A DNA stretch of 64,000 nt. It comes from Gimesia sp. (GTDB taxonomy: Bacteria > Planctomycetota > Planctomycetia > Planctomycetales > Planctomycetaceae). The notes beneath the pieces are model-generated. The model saw only the letters and a list, made by a program, of their open reading frames with translations, had not been told where the DNA came from and made no database searches. The stretch spans positions 1 to 64,000 of the forward strand of contig PAJV01000044.1 in NCBI GenBank assembly GCA_002706765.1. Direction: 5' to 3'. The position numbers were made by a program, and so were the translations under genes. Below, one piece after another: positions 9,916 to 19,033 of this stretch (the first letter of the stretch is position 1; each line of letters starts with the position of its first letter).

Positions 9916-11331
9916 TCAATTCGTATAAGGCACGGTCCCTGTTTTCGGGTCAACCTGGTAGCCGAATTTAGCAATGTACTTGTTTCCGGGTAGAAACTGA
10001 TCACCCTGGGCGGCCAGTTTTTTGTTGAGCAGGGCATCAAGTTCGGCCTGGACCGTGGCGGCTGTTGGTTCGTTGCAGAGGTTTCGCTGCTGAAAGGGAT
10101 CGGCGTGGTTGTCGTACAGCAGCCAGGGACCTTTGAGATCGCGGACGTAGGTGTATCGCGTGGTTCGCAGGCCCCGGTATTCCTTTCCGCCTCGACTCCG
10201 CTGCCATTCACCGAAGGGAGAGGGGCAGGTGATGACGGTTGCGCCGTCCGAGGGACTTTCGCCGCCGCGCAGATAACCGCTGAAGTCCAGGCCTTCAACG
10301 CTGGCGGGAATTTTGACTTCGCACAGACCCAGCAGCGTGGGCATCAGATCTTCGGAGTTGATGGGGGGATCAACCGTGCGGCCTTGAGCGTGCTCTGCTC
10401 CATTCAAACGGAACAGCATCGGCACCCGCAGCGATTCATCCCAGGGTTTCTGTTTGCGGATCTGTCCGTGGGAATGCAGCATGTCGCCGTGATCGGAGGT
10501 GAAGACGACGATCGTGTTGTGATCGACGCCGGTCTCTTTCAACGTTGCCAGCAGATCGCCGACGCAGTCATCCAGTGCACTGCAGTGGGCGTAGTAACCG
10601 GCGAGTTCTTTTTTCGCGGCTGCCTGCTGGTCTTTCGGTACATTGGGACGCAGCCGGATGTTCTGAGGCTCATACATGCTCTGGTATTCCGGGGGAGCCG
10701 TGTGATAGGGATTGTGTGGCGAACCGTATGACATAACCAGCAGGAATGGCTGACCCGCTTTCGACTGGGTTCTGATAAACTGCCGGGCGACGCGCGTCTG
10801 GGCGAAGGCATCGTAGCCTTCCCAGGTCTTTCGCTCGGGCGAGTCGGCATAGTAGAAGGAATTGTTGTAGTTGTGCGTGCATTCCAGGGCCCGCCAGAAT
10901 TCAAATCCCTGTCGACGTTCCCGCGGCGTGAACGCGGTACGCCCCCGACCATCGAGGTGCCACTTCCCGATGAACCCAGTTTCATAGCCGGCTTGATCCA
11001 TGACCTCGGCAATCGTGACGGATTTGGCCGGCAGCTGCACATCGTTCAGAAACACACCGTGCGTCAACGGTCGTTGCCCGGTCATCAGCGAACCCCGAAA
11101 GGGACAGCAGACGGGACAGCCGGAAACCGCGTTCTTAAAGTTAACGCTGCTTCGTGCCAGTTCATCGATGTTTGGCGTTTTGACCTGCTCATTTCCCGCA
11201 TAGCCGATCGACTGCGCCCGCCACTGGTCGGTGAGGATGAATAAAATATTCGGCTGTTGCTTTTCCGCCTGAACCCGGGCCGGAGTCATCACAAAGCAGA
11301 GTAACAATAAAACAGAAATACGAATCAGCAT
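9916..11331 (-). CDS. Secreted sulfatase, cysteine type
   Basis: 471 residues from the ATG at 11331. This start gives a clean signal peptide (MLIRISVLLLLCFVM) and AGGA upstream; a start 22 codons earlier is open but has no such features. Metal-site motif PNILFILTDQW at about 27-37. The sulfatase signature is C75-C-P-F-R79 followed by GSLMTGQ, so C75 would be converted to formylglycine. FIGKWHLDGRG and TSDHGDMLHSHG are further metal/active-site motifs. It hydrolyses sulfate esters, probably of algal or other polysaccharides, in the periplasm. All three FGE-like domains in this window lack the activating cysteines, so its maturase must be encoded elsewhere. Confidence 0.92.
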   Translation of the reverse strand: MLIRISVLLLLCFVMTPARVQAEKQQPNILFILTDQWRAQSIGYAGNEQVKTPNIDELARSSVNFKNAVSGCPVCCPFRGSLMTGQRPLTHGVFLNDVQLPAKSVTIAEVMDQAGYETGFIGKWHLDGRGRTAFTPRERRQGFEFWRALECTHNYNNSFYYADSPERKTWEGYDAFAQTRVARQFIRTQSKAGQPFLLVMSYGSPHNPYHTAPPEYQSMYEPQNIRLRPNVPKDQQAAAKKELAGYYAHCSALDDCVGDLLATLKETGVDHNTIVVFTSDHGDMLHSHGQIRKQKPWDESLRVPMLFRLNGAEHAQGRTVDPPINSEDLMPTLLGLCEVKIPASVEGLDFSGYLRGGESPSDGATVITCPSPFGEWQRSRGGKEYRGLRTTRYTYVRDLKGPWLLYDNHADPFQQRNLCNEPTAATVQAELDALLNKKLAAQGDQFLPGNKYIAKFGYQVDPKTGTVPYTN

Positions 11332-11803
11332 GGCGAGCGTCCTGATTAAATCCGTCGCACCCGCGATGCAGGCTCGACTGGTCTCTTGAATGATCAATGC
11401 GAAATCTCAATTATCCGGTAGAGACTGTACTGCTTGCAACGGCAACGGCATAAACCGATTTAGAACGAGGCATTCGGATGTGTCTCTTATGACCCCCTCG
11501 CAGACAAAAGAATTCGAGAAAACAAAGACTTCCGCTACGCCCGAAGGTTTACAGTGGGTGAAAAAAAGAGCGAGGAACAGAAGTGACGGGTGATTGTTTC
11601 CAAAGCCCGCAAAACAATCAATGTGAGGCCAGGTGAATGGAATGCAGCGACCGGCTGGACTCACTATTAATGCGAGATCATCAAAGGGTCTCCGCAGAAT
11701 AGAGATTATGCCTCAGTCGTTATACAGAACCCGCTGGAATACCCTGGCGACCTGAAGACCAGTTATTCCACAGAAGAAAATCGCGAGGTTTAAGTTTCCC
11801 ATT
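11332..11803. other. Intergenic stretch, nothing recognised
   Basis: This 472-base gap lies between two minus-strand genes and must contain the sulfatase promoter. Open frames on both strands are short, lack ribosome sites and have no recognisable motif. No clear hairpin or repeat was seen. Confidence 0.4.
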
Positions 11804-12952
11804 CTATTTCAAAACGTGTGGGTCAAGCCAGACGGCATTGGCTCCGTAAGCTTGACCCGGTGATTCGGTTCGAATTTCCAGTTTGTTTATATTCCTGACA
11901 GAAACATTACAGAAAACCACTTCCCCTCGAACGCGGATGAGCGGTGATTTCCAGAGTACCCTGTCATCTCCGAACACAGTAAATGTGACTGAACGGCGAA
12001 CTTCAGATGTATGATCCATGAGGGCCACGCCGGTCACAAAGGTTTTATATTGACCATCTAACTGAAAACGCACGCGTGCAAAACCATTATTGGGTGGATG
12101 TAATCCCAGTCCATTGGGAAACTCAATCTGATTGACGGTAAACATCCCCTGACTATTTCCACTCTCTCCATTTTTTCCGAAAGGCCACGGACCGGGAAGC
12201 ACATCCTGTTCTTCCATGTGATTCAGATACCGGAGGGGCATCTCGTTTAACTTCTCATTAATCACCGTTCGACCTGCGCCGATTGAGTGAGGCCACGCCT
12301 GGCTATACAGGTCATAAGCGTGCATTTCCAGTTCCTGCTTCCTCAGACCTTTCTCTTGATCAGCCAGCTGATACCAGCCATTGGCCACCATCAGCAGCGC
12401 ACCTGCATCCTGGGAATTCGCGATTTCCTGCTTTGCCAGGGTTCGATATTCCGCATCATCTCCCCTGGCGAGCCAGAACAGTCCCTCTTTCCAGTTATTC
12501 AATTTTAAGGCGACAAACTTTCCATAGAGAGACGCTGCGTTCGCGTCGTTCGGATTCTCTTGCAGATTTTTATGGAATTTTTCCACGCTGCGATATTCGC
12601 GCGCCAGGATCGTACTGTTTTGTTTTAAAGTGTTCGCCAGTGTGAAGGCGTGATTGTTACCCGAAGACTTCCCGATTTTGACGGCGAGCGCGGCGACCTT
12701 CACTGCGGCCGTATAATCGCCGGCATTGATCGCAGCCTGACTGGCGTCGATCGCGTCAAACGCGACTTCTTTCAAGGTGCCTTTGGAAGGAGCCGATTTG
12801 GCTTCCTGTAACAGCTGCTTGTATTTCTCATCGAAATCGATGTTCTCGGCAGGGGGAAACGCCTGCAAATCCTGAGTCCCGCCTGGAAGGAGCAAGACAA
12901 ACAGGAGAACAAAAAATGCGTAAATAAGAAACTGACTTCTAAGCGGCAACAT
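11804..12952 (-). CDS. Secreted protein with C-terminal NPCBM domain
   Basis: 382 residues with a signal peptide (FLIYAFFVLLFVLLLPGG). Residues about 35-235 are helical with TPR-like alternation (AAINAGDYTAAVKVAALA, EGLFWLARGDDAEY). Residues about 270-380 form an NPCBM/NEW2 galactose-binding-like domain: NGLGLHPPNNGFARVRFQL, VTFTVFGDDRVLWKSPL and the closing ANAVWLDP. Such domains bind carbohydrate ligands on secreted enzymes. No catalytic domain is visible. The next gene on this strand upstream, at 13710-15062, also ends in an NPCBM domain, though they share no obvious operon because another small gene and a palindrome lie between. Confidence 0.8.
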   Translation of the reverse strand: MLPLRSQFLIYAFFVLLFVLLLPGGTQDLQAFPPAENIDFDEKYKQLLQEAKSAPSKGTLKEVAFDAIDASQAAINAGDYTAAVKVAALAVKIGKSSGNNHAFTLANTLKQNSTILAREYRSVEKFHKNLQENPNDANAASLYGKFVALKLNNWKEGLFWLARGDDAEYRTLAKQEIANSQDAGALLMVANGWYQLADQEKGLRKQELEMHAYDLYSQAWPHSIGAGRTVINEKLNEMPLRYLNHMEEQDVLPGPWPFGKNGESGNSQGMFTVNQIEFPNGLGLHPPNNGFARVRFQLDGQYKTFVTGVALMDHTSEVRRSVTFTVFGDDRVLWKSPLIRVRGEVVFCNVSVRNINKLEIRTESPGQAYGANAVWLDPHVLK

Positions 12953-13209
12953 GACTCAATCCAATCGCGTGTTTTTTTGAACGCCTGCGTAAATAGACAG
13001 AAATACAGTTCCTATCCTAAGTGAACCCTTCCGCTATTCCAAGTATTCTCTCAACGGTTTCCGCCGGAATTTCCCATTTGAGTTGCCATTTCTAGCTGGT
13101 ATCATAGTGCGAATGCTCGAACCACAGGTCACATCGCTGCCTGATGCGAAGTCTCTGGAGAATCCTATGTACGGTTACCGAATGATCCCGGAAAAGTGAG
13201 TACAACAAC

Positions 13210-13518
13210 ATGTTGTTTATCATGACATTTTCAATTTTGTTAGTGGGACTCTACTATATGACGCTCGTGCTGTCGTACCGCATGGGAGTCTTCGGGATGG
13301 TCTTATCGCACATCCTGATCGGGATCTACTTTCTATTTGGCTGGGGTGTTGAGACATTCATTTATGGCAACTATGAACCCATACATGTAGTAGGCATTCT
13401 AATCAATGCTTTCATTGCCAACCTCTTACTTATTCCCTTTGCTGTGTTCGCAATCTGGACGGGTAGAAATTATCGGGGTGCTAATAAGGGGTCAGGACTC
13501 TTATTTATTGAGTCCTGA
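13210..13518 (+). CDS. Small membrane protein, 3' end formed by a palindrome
   Basis: 102 residues with about three hydrophobic helices (TFSILLVGLYYMTLVLSY, MVLSHILIGIYFLFGW, NAFIANLLLIPFAVFAIW). No family is recognised. The last thirteen or so codons, after WTGRNYRG, lie inside the perfect palindrome at 13480-13530, so the natural C-terminus was probably replaced when the palindrome arrived. A weak GGAAAAGTGAG precedes the ATG. It may be a functional small inner-membrane protein or the start of a decaying gene. Confidence 0.55.
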   Translation: MLFIMTFSILLVGLYYMTLVLSYRMGVFGMVLSHILIGIYFLFGWGVETFIYGNYEPIHVVGILINAFIANLLLIPFAVFAIWTGRNYRGANKGSGLLFIES

Positions 13519-13530
13519 CCCCTTATTAGC
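13480..13530. repeat. Perfect 21-bp inverted repeat with 9-base loop
   Basis: The left arm (13480-13500) begins GCTAATAAGGGG and the right arm (13510-13530) is its exact reverse complement; the loop is TTATTTATT. The core GGGGTCAGGA is shared with the palindrome at 21880-21919. It lies between convergent genes, and could end transcription in both directions or be a REP-like mobile unit of the kind spread by Y1 (IS200-like) transposases. Confidence 0.9.
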
Positions 13531-13679
13531 TTTCAACTGATGCCGATGCGATGAAAAAAGGGGCCATGGAGTCATTGCCTGCCATTTACAGCGATCCCGA
13601 AAAAACCAGGCTCACAGCAGACGTCTCAAAGGCGGGCGAGCAAGGGACAGAAATCAACTTTGATTTGAAAGCGAAATAA
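13531..13679 (+). pseudogene. Headless C-terminus of a carboxypeptidase-regulatory-like lipoprotein
   Basis: The frame runs from the edge of the palindrome to a TAA at 13677 and ends LPAIYSDPEKTRLTADV then INFDLKAK. The intact lipoprotein at 15249-15647 ends with the matching pattern VPEKFADPQTSGLTIQM, so this is the tail of the same planctomycete family with its signal peptide and first strands gone. An ATG at 13551 is in frame but has no ribosome site. The loss boundary coincides with the inverted repeat. Confidence 0.6.
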
Positions 13680-13709
13680 CTTGACCAGGCTGCGATCGTA
13701 TTTCATCAA

Positions 13710-15062
13710 TCAATGATCCAGGCGAAAGGGAACGTGTTCGGCGCGAATCAAATCGGGTTCGCCCCACACTGCGAGGTTATGTAACGGGTTGGATTCAGGA
13801 TGGGGAATCGTCTGCAAGCCAAGTGTGACGATGTCGGTTTCAGGCAGGGAAACATCGATCACTTCAGGTTTGTCGGCTGGCGTCAGGAATTTCGTTTTCG
13901 CCGTTACGACACCATTGACGATGATCGCAAATGCGACTTTCCCCGAGGCGCCGGCGGTCGGATGCAAACCGACTCGACAGGTGAGGCGATCAAATACGCT
14001 CCCCGGGCCGATTTTATAATTCAGCGTGTAAGGCGTCCCCATTCCGATACCGTGCGAGATGGTGGTTTCGGTTTCCGGTTCACTGGCGAAGGCGAGGGGA
14101 TGTAATTTGCGTCCGGCATCCAAAGACTGATTAATCAGAAAAGGAGTCACATAATACGGATGAGAAATCATCTGCATTTTGGTATCCGGTTCCCAGGCGG
14201 TAAGAGGCTGGGTTTTCAGCGCTTCCACTTCCTCGATGGCAAAACGCTTTTCCTGCAGACAAAACAGGTTATATAAAATGTCGGCCACATGTTTCGCGTT
14301 ATACAGGGCTGCGGTTTGCCGATGCAGATCTGCCTGGTCAGCGTTTCCGGCGATCTCTGCCTGAACGAGCGGAATAATCAAGGCAGCCGCATGCGCCCGC
14401 AGCAATCGCTGATGTTGATAAATACGGGCCGCTGCCTCGGGAATGGTGGTCCCCAGCAATTGAGGACGATATGGTTCTTCAGGGAGGGTGTATTTGCCAA
14501 TATCGGCGATCCCCCCATAGCCGAACAGATAGTTTTTGTTGGCCAGGCCAGCCGTCGGAGGCAATAAACGGCGTAACGTCGCTTCGTTAATCGGACTGCT
14601 GTGCGCACAAGGGCAACCGGGATCTTCGTTCCAATGGCACAAGACGCCCAGGAATTTCATCGCTTCATCGGTTTCGTTGCGGGCGAGATGGTCGAGGGTC
14701 TGCTGGATGTACCACTGCATGTCCGGCAGACTCGCTTCAATACTCCCCACATCATGCAGGCTCAATCGCGCCGGTGGCAAACAGTATTTATCCAGGTGAG
14801 GTGATTTTCCACCAGCGTGAGCATCCTGCAGAGAGGTGTAATCGGATTGCAGGTGTTGCCAGTCTTCCGGGCGTAACAACTTTTTTTGCCACGCAGGTAA
14901 TTGTGACACTGCCCAGGTTCGGATCAGTTTATGTCCCCGTCCCCAACCCCAGCTTTTCTGCAGCGAAACGTCAGTCAGCAAAAGGGGGAAGACCAACAGT
15001 AAACTTATAACGCCGCGATATCTATTCTGACGCACAGACGAATTAGTGAGAAAGTGAAACAT
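13710..15062 (-). CDS. Secreted S1/P1-nuclease or phospholipase C-like protein with NPCBM domain
   Basis: 450 residues from the ATG at 15062, chosen because GGGAG lies 7 bases upstream and a signal sequence follows (YRGVISLLLVFPLLLTDV). The mature protein begins SWGWGRGHKLIRTWA, like the W and H zinc-binding N-terminus of the zinc-dependent phospholipase C/S1-P1 nuclease fold, and further candidate zinc ligands occur in LGVLCHWNEDPGCPCAHSS. The last 110 residues are an NPCBM domain (ISHGIGMGTPYTLNYKI, SVFDRLTCRVGLHP, NLAVWGEPDL). The enzymatic call is tentative; the NPCBM call is firm. It probably acts outside the cell on a carbohydrate-linked substrate. Confidence 0.7.
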   Translation of the reverse strand: MFHFLTNSSVRQNRYRGVISLLLVFPLLLTDVSLQKSWGWGRGHKLIRTWAVSQLPAWQKKLLRPEDWQHLQSDYTSLQDAHAGGKSPHLDKYCLPPARLSLHDVGSIEASLPDMQWYIQQTLDHLARNETDEAMKFLGVLCHWNEDPGCPCAHSSPINEATLRRLLPPTAGLANKNYLFGYGGIADIGKYTLPEEPYRPQLLGTTIPEAAARIYQHQRLLRAHAAALIIPLVQAEIAGNADQADLHRQTAALYNAKHVADILYNLFCLQEKRFAIEEVEALKTQPLTAWEPDTKMQMISHPYYVTPFLINQSLDAGRKLHPLAFASEPETETTISHGIGMGTPYTLNYKIGPGSVFDRLTCRVGLHPTAGASGKVAFAIIVNGVVTAKTKFLTPADKPEVIDVSLPETDIVTLGLQTIPHPESNPLHNLAVWGEPDLIRAEHVPFRLDH

Positions 15063-15248
15063 GCATCGACTCCCGGGCTTTACTGCCAATCGCTGTGAAA
15101 AACAGACGTTGCTGGAGGGCTGGACGGCTCCCTTCGTTCGCGCCTCGCAGCAGCTTTTATTTTCAAACAGAGATTGACAGTCAGTAAAGATCAAAATGAA
15201 GCTGGTCTCGATTGAGGTGAATCTGTATAAAAACGGTACATCGTCGCG

Positions 15249-15647
15249 TCAGGGGATCTCAAAATCAGCAATGAGTGGACCAGTCCCCGCTTCCATCTGG
15301 ATCGTGAGGCCTGAGGTTTGTGGGTCGGCGAATTTCTCGGGAACCCGTTCACTCACAATTGCTACATGATAATTCCCCGCCTTGATCGAATCCATGCTAT
15401 AACTTCCATTCGCGTCGATTTCAGCGACTATTACTACCGCATCGCTGCTGTGAAGTTCGACTCTTCCGGCGGTCACCGGTTGGCCACTGCGAACCACCGT
15501 GCCACCAATCACACCGCTCAAAGCGGGTTCGCTGGAAAAGCATCCCCCGTTGAGCAAACAGAGTAGTAACAGCCCGGTCTGCGGCCAGCGAAACGATCTC
15601 CCGATCGGTTGCGGGTTGCGGTTTGTATGTAAGAATTGATACTTCAT
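15249..15647 (-). CDS. Carboxypeptidase regulatory-like lipoprotein
   Basis: 132 residues. A hydrophobic stretch ends in the lipobox LLNGGC, so it is lipid-anchored. The rest is one small beta-sandwich of the carboxypeptidase-regulatory type: SGVIGGTVVRSGQPVTAGRVEL, IDANGSYSMDSIKAGNYHVAIV and the planctomycete tail PEKFADPQTSGLTIQM. These proteins are commonly encoded next to DUF1559 genes, as here (DUF1559 at 15733-16761, same strand, 85 bases upstream). Function is unknown; the fold suggests a structural or ligand-binding role at the envelope. Confidence 0.8.
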   Translation of the reverse strand: MKYQFLHTNRNPQPIGRSFRWPQTGLLLLCLLNGGCFSSEPALSGVIGGTVVRSGQPVTAGRVELHSSDAVVIVAEIDANGSYSMDSIKAGNYHVAIVSERVPEKFADPQTSGLTIQMEAGTGPLIADFEIP

Positions 15648-15732
15648 GTTTTAAACTGTGTCCTGATAATATTGTGACGACTCCAGAACGACTAAACCGA
15701 TTGAGAGACGCTGAAGTAAAATGTAATGCACT

Positions 15733-16761
15733 CTAGAAATCACCCAGAACCTGGCCATCGCCGATTGATGCCAGATTCTGCTGAGTAGGAAGGTGAATGT
15801 TTTCGCTCAGAAATCGCACAGAGCCATCACCCATCACAGCCTGACAGCCTCCGGTGTGATAGCTGCCAGGTGTACTTCGTCCTGGCCCCTCATTGTGAGT
15901 TGTGCACGCCGACTGATTGATACGAAATGATCTGGGTAACAGAAACGTGTATCGCGTGAACTGGCTCCAGTAAGGTCCAAATTCAGGACTGATCCAACTC
16001 GCGGCGGCCGCGTTCGAACATTGAAAACTGTTCCATTTTTTCATCCGCGATTCCATCATCAGAATCGTATTGCTGGTTCCATCAGTGATGTCTCGAATGC
16101 GTGCTGCCCCGTTGTTTCCGAACGAACATTTTGTTACGCCCGCGGTTTCGCCATACGTATTCTGGCTTTCTGTCTGGGTATGACTGATAAAGCCATAACT
16201 GGTCCGCTGATTATTCTGACAGTTGTAATGCCTGGAAGTGCTGGTGTTCGTCCGTGTGAATGTAAATGACCCATAACCGGATCCGCCGTTAGAACCGAAG
16301 TCACTGGGGCAGCGAAAATTCGGCACATGTTGATCGGTGATCACTTTGCCGGAGGCGTCGGTTTGCACGCCACCGCCTCCAATGGCTGCTGTATCGGCGG
16401 TACCGGTCGCCCGACTGAAATTGATGCTGTTGTATAATGCCGTCTGTTCCACGTAGGGGAGCAGCATCAAATGCCCGGTATGGTTGCGGATTTGATCAGC
16501 CGGAATCCAGGCAGAAAAACTGCCTGTCCCCGGATTAATGTTACCCGGCGGAAAAATCCCATGGGTACTGTGATAGTTATTTAACGCCAGGCCGAGTTGC
16601 TTCAGATTATTTTTGCAGGCAGACCGTCGTGCCGCTTCGCGCGCCTGCTGAACGGCCGGCAGCAGCAACGCAATCAGAATGGCAATGATGGCGATGACTA
16701 CCAGTAGTTCAATTAAAGTAAACCCGGAGGACCTTGTCGGCTTGTCGCGTGGAGAGATCAT
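15733..16761 (-). CDS. DUF1559 domain protein with prepilin-like N-terminus (copy 1)
   Basis: 342 residues. Type IV prepilin N-terminus [17 protein letters not shown] followed by the DUF1559 hallmark [50 protein letters not shown] and a C-terminal [19 protein letters not shown]. The N-terminal helix is cleaved by prepilin peptidase and serves as a membrane or pilin anchor. DUF1559 proteins form large planctomycete families of unknown function. It is followed by the lipoprotein gene at 15249. Confidence 0.92.
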   Translation of the reverse strand: MISPRDKPTRSSGFTLIELLVVIAIIAILIALLLPAVQQAREAARRSACKNNLKQLGLALNNYHSTHGIFPPGNINPGTGSFSAWIPADQIRNHTGHLMLLPYVEQTALYNSINFSRATGTADTAAIGGGGVQTDASGKVITDQHVPNFRCPSDFGSNGGSGYGSFTFTRTNTSTSRHYNCQNNQRTSYGFISHTQTESQNTYGETAGVTKCSFGNNGAARIRDITDGTSNTILMMESRMKKWNSFQCSNAAAASWISPEFGPYWSQFTRYTFLLPRSFRINQSACTTHNEGPGRSTPGSYHTGGCQAVMGDGSVRFLSENIHLPTQQNLASIGDGQVLGDF

Positions 16762-17206
16762 TTCGCTAGAGCTTTCTGTTATTTGTGGGTTGCAGGTGTG
16801 AGTAGCAGGTACTTGAGGCAGGTGGCCGCTGCAGTCGCAGAGCTCATTGTTGAGGAGTGAGTTTACGCGTACGACATTAAGATAGAATTAGCAAACCGCA
16901 AACTTTGTGAAATAGACGGGGGGCCATCCGCGACAGCAAAAATGGACGGGGCATATCGTGTGAATGGACACAGAACAAACGGCGGTGAGGGTGGGCGCAG
17001 AGAGGATTTTCCTCTTCTACCAGACCTCAGACATGAACACTTGCACGCTGGATTGAACTACCCTGCATTCTTCATGTGTTCTTCTCAAATACTTCATAAT
17101 TGCATGTTAAAAATTGATTAATTCATTTACCCGTCTCGCGCACGGCGGCGGTGATTGATTCAATCAACATCAGAATTTCACCCGGTTCATATTTTGGAAG
17201 TACAAC
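16762..17206. other. Divergent intergenic region, promoters expected
   Basis: This 445-base gap separates the minus-strand DUF1559 gene from the plus-strand choice-of-anchor I gene and should hold promoters for both. It contains purine-rich GGACGGGG repeats near 16915-16955 and an A/T-rich stretch near 17095-17125. I could not assign promoter elements with confidence and found no gene. Confidence 0.4.
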
Positions 17207-18940
17207 ATGACTCCCCTCTCATCGCAGACCGCAAGGAGGTCGCGCCTGTACCATCTACCCGTTTTTGCTGCTGTGATTTTCAGCAGCTTTGGCCTGATTG
17301 TCTCCGGCTGTTCCAGCGCTGCAGACGATCCTCTGGCCACGGTCGATGTGGCGAAGGGCGGAGCGAACGGTGACGGTGCTGTCGAAAATATTCCGGCTCC
17401 CCCCGTAGCGTCCAATGCCGTCAGTCTGAAATATCTCGGACGATATCGTCACGGTGAGCGGAAAAAATCAACGGCAGAAATCTGTGCCTTCGATACTGGC
17501 TCCAAGCGGCTGTTTGTCGTTGACGGCGAACGGGCCGCCATCGATATTCTCGACATCACCAACCCGGCTGAACCACAGTTGTTCAAGTCGGTTGATCTGA
17601 CAGAGTATGGCTCCAAACCGAATTCAATCACTGCGAAAGGGGGCGTGATCGCAGCTGCTGTTGCCGCCGATCCAAAACAGGAGCCGGGCCTGGTCGTTTT
17701 TCTCTCACCTGGTGGTAAAGTGCTGAAGACCGTTCACGTGGGCTCCGAGCCGGACATGCTCACCATTTCGCCGGATGGCCACTGGTTGCTGACGGCCAAC
17801 GAGGGAGAGGCGACAAAAGACTATACGAACAATCCGGAAGGAAGCGTCTCGCTCATCGACCTGAGCGGCGGCGTGGCAGCGGTGACTGATGCTTCCGTCG
17901 TTCACCTGGACTTCAAGGCGTACAACGACAAGTCAAAGTTGCCGACCGGCGTGCGCGTGTTCGGGAAGAATGCGACACCCGCCCAGGATTTCGAGCCGGA
18001 ATACATCGCCGTTTCCCCCGATTCCAAAACCGCATGGGTGTCGCTGCAGGAAGCGAATGCGTTTGCCATCATCAATCTGGAAACGCAGAAACTCGTTGAT
18101 CTCGTGCCACTGGGCTTCAAAGATCATTCGCTTCCTGAAAACGCCTTCCATGCCAGTAATAAAAGCAAGAGTATTCAGCTTCGCACCTGGCCGGTTAAAG
18201 GGATGTACCAGCCCGATGCCATCTACTCCTTTGAGGTCGACGGCACCGCATACGTCATTACGGCCAACGAGGGGGACCACCGTGATTTCGACGGCTTTAG
18301 TGAAAAAGCCCGCGTCGGTGATCTGAAACTCAACCCGAAAAATTTTCCCAACGCCGAAGAACTGCAAGCGCCCTCCGCGCTTGGCAAACTTATGGTCACA
18401 TCCGCCAACGGCGATGACAACGGCGATGGAATCTACGAAGAACTCTATTGTTTCGGCGGACGATCATTTTCCATTCGTAATACGGAGGGCCAGCTGCTGT
18501 ATGACAGCGGCAACGAATTCGAGCGGATCATAGCAGATCGTCATCCCAAATCGTTCAACGCCGATCACGAGTCGAACGACTTCGCTGACCGCAGTGATAA
18601 CAAGGGACCGGAGCCGGAAGGGCTGGTCGTGGGAATGATTGAGAGCCGCCCGGTGGCCTTTATCGGTATGGAACGACACAGCGGCATCATGGTCTACGAT
18701 CTCGCCGATCCCAAAAAACCGGTCTTCTGCGACTACGTCATTACACGCGACTTCGACAAATCGACGAAGAAACCCCAGGCAGGCGACCTGGGACCGGAAG
18801 GGCTGACGTTCATTCCCGCCGACGTGAGCCCGACGGACAAGCCGCTGCTCGCCGTCTCGTATGAAATCAGCGGTACAACAGCCCTGTTCGAAGTTGTCAC
18901 CAACGCTGCTAAGGCCAAACCTGATCAACCGTCTGAGTAA
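17207..18940 (+). CDS. Choice-of-anchor I family lipoprotein (beta-propeller)
   Basis: 577 residues. The signal sequence ends in the lipobox LIVSGC (C35), so it is lipid-anchored. The body is a propeller of the choice-of-anchor I type: LKYLGRYRHG, RLFVVDGERAAIDILDI, LLTANEGEATKDY, ITANEGDHRDFDGF, SANGDDNGDGIYEELYCFG and GPEPEGLVVGMIESRPVAF. The acidic DGDG-type loops may bind calcium. Relatives are often annotated as alkaline-phosphatase-like or mesenchyme-specific glycoprotein homologues. Its substrate is unknown. A DUF1559 gene follows 93 bases downstream on the same strand and may share its transcript. Confidence 0.85.
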   Translation: MTPLSSQTARRSRLYHLPVFAAVIFSSFGLIVSGCSSAADDPLATVDVAKGGANGDGAVENIPAPPVASNAVSLKYLGRYRHGERKKSTAEICAFDTGSKRLFVVDGERAAIDILDITNPAEPQLFKSVDLTEYGSKPNSITAKGGVIAAAVAADPKQEPGLVVFLSPGGKVLKTVHVGSEPDMLTISPDGHWLLTANEGEATKDYTNNPEGSVSLIDLSGGVAAVTDASVVHLDFKAYNDKSKLPTGVRVFGKNATPAQDFEPEYIAVSPDSKTAWVSLQEANAFAIINLETQKLVDLVPLGFKDHSLPENAFHASNKSKSIQLRTWPVKGMYQPDAIYSFEVDGTAYVITANEGDHRDFDGFSEKARVGDLKLNPKNFPNAEELQAPSALGKLMVTSANGDDNGDGIYEELYCFGGRSFSIRNTEGQLLYDSGNEFERIIADRHPKSFNADHESNDFADRSDNKGPEPEGLVVGMIESRPVAFIGMERHSGIMVYDLADPKKPVFCDYVITRDFDKSTKKPQAGDLGPEGLTFIPADVSPTDKPLLAVSYEISGTTALFEVVTNAAKAKPDQPSE

Positions 18941-19033
18941 TAGAAAATAAAGAGACCACTGAATTTGATTTTCAATCGCAGCTCAACATTTTGCATTCAG
19001 CACACTGTTTTACAGAGGAAAGGTATTTTACTA

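Noticed and set aside
9906-10298. A 131-codon N-terminal extension of the 180-residue membrane protein
   Set aside because: It lies wholly inside the sulfatase gene in another frame and has proline/serine/threonine-rich shadow composition.
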